Of a DNA stretch of 46,199 bases, positions 43,235 to 46,199 are shown piece after piece (position 1 is the stretch's first letter; every line of letters starts with the position of its first letter). The DNA is from Lutibacter sp. B2. GTDB taxonomy: Bacteria > Bacillota > Clostridia > Peptostreptococcales > Thermotaleaceae. The DNA lies in NCBI GenBank assembly GCA_015686845.1, contig JADPRS010000027.1:1-46199 (forward strand), given 5' to 3'. The position numbers were made by a program, and so were the translations under genes. The notes under the pieces were generated by a model. The model was not told where the DNA came from. It saw only the letters and a program-made list of their open reading frames with translations, and made no database searches.

Positions 43235-44116
43235 TTATGAAGTTGCTTCCTCATATAATTTTATTAATTGTTGCTTATCAAAGTGATATTCCGTATTGCA
43301 AAAATGACACGTTAACTCCGCTTGTCCATCTTCTTCAATAATCTCTTTTAAATCTTTTTCTCCTATACTAATTAAAGCTTTTTCTAATTTTTCTTGTGAG
43401 CAATCACATTCAAAATCGATCTCTTCTTTAGTTAATATTTTAATATCAAAACCTTCCAAATATCTATTAAGCATTTTTTCTGGATCTGTTTCTTCTTTCA
43501 TGACCGTTGTAATAGAGGGCATAATCTTTAATCTCGCTTCTAACTTATCAAGTATCTCAGGCTCTATATCTGGTAATACTTGAACAATTAAGCCTCCAGC
43601 CACTTTCACTGTACAGTCCCTATCAACTAATACACCTAGTGCTATAGCAGAAGGTTGTTGCTCTGAATAGGCAAAATAAGCAGTTAAATCTTCTGCTATC
43701 TCTCCAGAAACTAAATGAGATTGTCCAACATATGGATCTTTTAACCCTAAATCTTTAATAACAATAACTTTCCCTTTACCTACCGCACTTCCAACATCTA
43801 ATTTCCCATCTTCTCTTAATGGAATATCTACCATAGGATTAGTAACATATCCTTTTACTTTTCCCAGAGAATTAGATACTGCTAAAATTTGTCCTAAAGG
43901 GCCATCCCCTTTAATTTGTACTGTTACTTTATTTTTTTCGCCTTTGAGCATCAATCCCATCATTGCAGTAGCTGTAATGGTTCTACCTAATGCTGCTGTA
44001 GCAACAGGCATAGTATTATGCGTTTGTCTTGCTTTTTCTACCATTTCGGTGCTTACAGCAAGCAATATTCTCACACTCTTATTTGCTGCCATAGCACGAA
44101 CTACATAATTTTTCAT
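43235..44116 (-). CDS. hslO: Redox-regulated chaperone Hsp33
   Basis: 293 aa. Family blocks: ATAALGRTITATAMMGLMLKG (residues ~41-61), VTVQIKGDGPLG, and the C-terminal zinc switch CDC (237, 239) and CHFC (270, 273), all four cysteines present. Under oxidation the cysteines form disulfides, zinc leaves and the protein holds unfolded clients. AGGAGG before ATG. Confidence 0.96.
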   Translation of the reverse strand: MKNYVVRAMAANKSVRILLAVSTEMVEKARQTHNTMPVATAALGRTITATAMMGLMLKGEKNKVTVQIKGDGPLGQILAVSNSLGKVKGYVTNPMVDIPLREDGKLDVGSAVGKGKVIVIKDLGLKDPYVGQSHLVSGEIAEDLTAYFAYSEQQPSAIALGVLVDRDCTVKVAGGLIVQVLPDIEPEILDKLEARLKIMPSITTVMKEETDPEKMLNRYLEGFDIKILTKEEIDFECDCSQEKLEKALISIGEKDLKEIIEEDGQAELTCHFCNTEYHFDKQQLIKLYEEATS

Positions 44117-44155
44117 TTGTTTTCCTCCTTCTAATATATCTGGACATATAACAAA

Positions 44156-44177
44156 AGCTCTGACATTTGCCAGAGCT
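44156..44177 (-). terminator. Terminator between cold-shock gene and hslO
   Basis: AGCTCTG pairs with CAGAGCT (7 bp, 8-base loop); T runs flank it on both strands. Confidence 0.7.
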
Positions 44178-44244
44178 CTTTTTCACTATAAGTAACTAGT
44201 GTACAGAATATGTACATTTTATTTATAGTTTAGTAACAATTTAA

Positions 44245-44445
44245 TTATGCTCTTGTTACGTTTGCAGCTTGAGGACCTTTGTCTCCATCTACAACTTCGA
44301 ATTGAACCGCTTGACCTTCTTCTAAAGTCTTGTATCCATCTGAGTTGATTGCTGAGAAATGTACGAATACGTCTTCTCCGTTTTCTCTTGAAATAAATCC
44401 GTATCCTTTTTCTCCGTTAAACCATTTTACTGTACCTTTTTCCAT
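44245..44445 (-). CDS. Cold-shock domain protein
   Basis: 66 aa, one cold-shock domain: [19 protein letters not shown] has RNP1, DVFVHFSAI has RNP2. It binds single-stranded RNA/DNA and melts mRNA structure. Strong AGGAGG site. A long leader of about 45 bases lies between promoter and start. Confidence 0.97.
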   Translation of the reverse strand: MEKGTVKWFNGEKGYGFISRENGEDVFVHFSAINSDGYKTLEEGQAVQFEVVDGDKGPQAANVTRA

Positions 44446-44499
44446 TAAAAAAAACCTCCTAAATTTTCATACATGACACTTATCCATTGCCATGAGTAA

Positions 44500-44528
44500 A
44501 TTCTAACATAACATTTCTATTATGTCAA
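44500..44528 (-). promoter_or_regulatory. Sigma-A promoter of the cold-shock gene
   Basis: TTGACA (44528-44523), 17 bases, TAGAAT (44505-44500). Confidence 0.85.
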
Positions 44529-44561
44529 TAAATTTACCATATGCATTTACATAAAAATATT

Positions 44562-45308
44562 CTACATTTTTTTACACACGAAATAGATGCGTTCACTATT
44601 TTCTTTTGGTTCTTCGAAGCCAAATGCATCAAATACATTAATTTTTTCAAATCCTGCGTTCTTTAAGTTTTCAATTATTTCATTTTCCTTATGCGCCCGT
44701 TGCTTATGGTTTTCTTCATACTTTTTATATATCTTTCCTTCTTTCACGAATATGGTTAGGTCAAAATCACAAATATTCTTGGTTTCATCAAAATAATTTT
44801 CCCATATATAAGATACCCCTTCATAATTTTCAGCATATGTATTTTGTCCTAAGATGGTAGATAATTTATAATAAGAACTCACATCAAATATAAATAAGCC
44901 TCCACTTTTCAAGTGTTCGTATACAGATTTAAATATTTTAGTAATTTCTTCATCTTTCGTAATATAATTCATTCCATCACACACGCATAAAATTGCATCT
45001 AACTCCGTGGGAAGGAACAATTCCCTCATATCTTGATTCAAATATATAACCGAACCTTCACTTACATCCATAGCCTTTTCCTGAGCAACGCTAAGCATAT
45101 CTTCCGAACAGTCAACACCTATCAAATTATACCCTCTACCCACTAATTTATTTGTCAAATTTCCAGTTCCACATGCTAATTCAGCCATATTCTTAGGAAT
45201 TACCCCGTATCGTTTAAATATATCTTCTATATAATTTGTCCATTTTTCATAATCTACGTCTTTCATTAATTTATCGTAAACATATGCAAAAGCAGAATAA
45301 GCTTCCAT
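44562..45308 (-). CDS. Class I SAM-dependent methyltransferase
   Basis: 248 aa. SAM-binding motif I is MAELACGTGNLTNKLV (residues ~41-56), with IGVDCSEDML (acidic motif II) and AILCVCDGMNYI after it. It belongs to the YqeM-like group of small Firmicute methyltransferases; the substrate is unknown. It starts one base after the Sir2 stop (TAAATG), so it is coupled to it. GGGAG before ATG. Confidence 0.9.
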   Translation of the reverse strand: MEAYSAFAYVYDKLMKDVDYEKWTNYIEDIFKRYGVIPKNMAELACGTGNLTNKLVGRGYNLIGVDCSEDMLSVAQEKAMDVSEGSVIYLNQDMRELFLPTELDAILCVCDGMNYITKDEEITKIFKSVYEHLKSGGLFIFDVSSYYKLSTILGQNTYAENYEGVSYIWENYFDETKNICDFDLTIFVKEGKIYKKYEENHKQRAHKENEIIENLKNAGFEKINVFDAFGFEEPKENSERIYFVCKKM

Positions 45309-46052
45309 TTAATTTCTCCCTTTTAACTCTTTATATATTTTGTTTAGAACTTCACTCGCTTTATGATTAACAATCACTTCCGCTTTTTTGTCATAAGCAG
45401 TCTTTCCTATATTTATAATCACTATTTTTTTGCTAATCTGTGCCAAATGGCTTACAGGCGCAACTTCTAAACTGGTTCCCATAACCATTAGCAAATCACA
45501 TTTTTCTACTTCTTTCCACGCTTGGTCAAAACAAGGAGGTAGTGCATCTCCAAACATAACAACACTTGGCCTTACCACCCCATTACACCCCTCACATCTA
45601 GGCGGTATTTCTTTTTTCTTTATCTTTTCATTCATATGATCTATTGGCATTTTTTTACCACATTTTATACAATAGCCATCTCTAATATGTCCATGAACCT
45701 CTAACACATTTTTAGACCCTGCTTTTTGATGTAAATTATCTATATTTTGTGTAACGATTGTTGAAATATATCCATCATCTTGCATCTTAGATAAAATTTC
45801 ATGGGTAAGATTTGGCTTTGCATCTGTCATACCCAATAACAATTGAAATCCTTGCTTATAAAATTTTTCTGGTCTATTCATTAATACCGCTGTTGATAGA
45901 GCTTCCATAGGATCAATTTTTTCCCACAATCCAGTTTCTGGACTCCTAAAATCAGGGATACCACTTTCCGTAGAGATTCCTGCTCCTGTAAGTACAACTA
46001 CTTTGTTACTATCTTTTATTAAACTTACAATTTCTTTGATCTTAGCATCCAC
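45309..46052 (-). CDS. cobB: Sir2-family NAD-dependent protein deacylase
   Basis: 247 aa. GAGISTESGIPDFR (NAD loop), TQNIDNLHQKAG, the catalytic His in EVHGH, four cysteines in CIKCGKKM and CEGCNGVV forming the zinc site, and VMGTSLEVAPV are all present. It removes acyl groups from lysines using NAD. GTG 46052 is preferred (AGGTGG 8 bases upstream) over GTG 46064, which overlaps that site. Confidence 0.93.
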   Translation of the reverse strand: MDAKIKEIVSLIKDSNKVVVLTGAGISTESGIPDFRSPETGLWEKIDPMEALSTAVLMNRPEKFYKQGFQLLLGMTDAKPNLTHEILSKMQDDGYISTIVTQNIDNLHQKAGSKNVLEVHGHIRDGYCIKCGKKMPIDHMNEKIKKKEIPPRCEGCNGVVRPSVVMFGDALPPCFDQAWKEVEKCDLLMVMGTSLEVAPVSHLAQISKKIVIINIGKTAYDKKAEVIVNHKASEVLNKIYKELKGRN

Positions 46053-46082
46053 ATATTCCACCACCTTTTAAAATATATACTT

Positions 46083-46110
46083 ATTATATACTATAGGTCA
46101 ATAACATCAA
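46083..46110 (-). promoter_or_regulatory. Possible sigma-A promoter of cobB
   Basis: TTGATG (46110-46105), 16 bases, TATAAT (46088-46083). Confidence 0.45.
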
Positions 46111-46155
46111 GATTTGATGCTGAAATAAAAAAAAAGGAATAGACATTAAAATGGT

Positions 46156-46199
46156 ACCTATAGATAAGACACATAAAAAAGAGTGTTTATTCTATAGGT
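46156..46199. repeat. Imperfect inverted repeat at right edge
   Basis: ACCTATAGATAAGACAC and GTGTTTATTCTATAGGT are near complements around a short AT-rich centre; the sequence ends with the right arm. CTATAGGT also occurs at 46091-46098. Confidence 0.6.

Overview
The window is low-GC, mostly minus-strand DNA from a spore-forming anaerobic Firmicute (Clostridia). The indications are the AT-rich code, T-box leaders before pheST and thrS, an infC-rpmI-rplT operon with an AUU start and attenuator leader, a YtxC-type sporulation protein, and a Clostridium aminobutyricum-like 4-hydroxybutyrate pathway. I cannot name the species from sequence alone.

Positions 1-20182 are a cell-surface glycan island. 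It opens with the N-terminus of a repeat protein (DUF6385-like) and a plus-strand pair, a DegT-type sugar aminotransferase and a Gfo/Idh/MocA oxidoreductase. Two LpxD-like acyltransferases flank a deacetylase-fold protein. A sialyltransferase-like gene and a small kinase-like gene follow. From 20176 down to 7912 runs a nonulosonic-acid set: LegB, LegC, a PtmE-like nucleotidyltransferase, two GNAT-type acyltransferases, a DegT-like enzyme, LegG, LegI, then a second NeuB-type synthase and an SpsF-like cytidylyltransferase. The product is probably legionaminic acid or a relative. The sialyltransferase-like gene at 5351 keeps the three bacterial sialyltransferase motifs. A paralogue at 9973-11100 has lost them, a third survives as a C-terminal fragment, and a fourth seems to be only a pair of flanks at 7691-7840. 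An SGNH-hydrolase pseudogene with two in-frame stops lies in the same decaying stretch.

Positions 20289-35015 are housekeeping: pheT-pheS behind a very short T-box and an unannotated 58-residue membrane protein, an rRNA methyltransferase, KtrA/KtrB potassium uptake, rplT-rpmI-infC, a short FtsH-like protease (plus strand), thrS with a standard T-box, a DUF445 protein, YtxC and a DUF6873-like protein.

Positions 35065-42906 are a 4-hydroxybutyrate catabolic locus. A sigma-54 activator (CBS-PAS-PAS-AAA-Fis) is broken by one extra base in a C8 tract. It precedes a GG-N10-GC sigma-54 promoter with repeated TTGCGTTTTTGCAA motifs upstream. Then come 4-hydroxybutyryl-CoA dehydratase, an NCS2-like permease, a probable selenoprotein whose TGA splits it into two apparent ORFs, a NifU-like protein, a small Cys-rich protein and 4-hydroxybutyrate CoA-transferase.

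Positions 42950-46199 hold tRNA-Cys and tRNA-Phe, hslO, a cold-shock gene, a SAM methyltransferase and a Sir2 deacylase.
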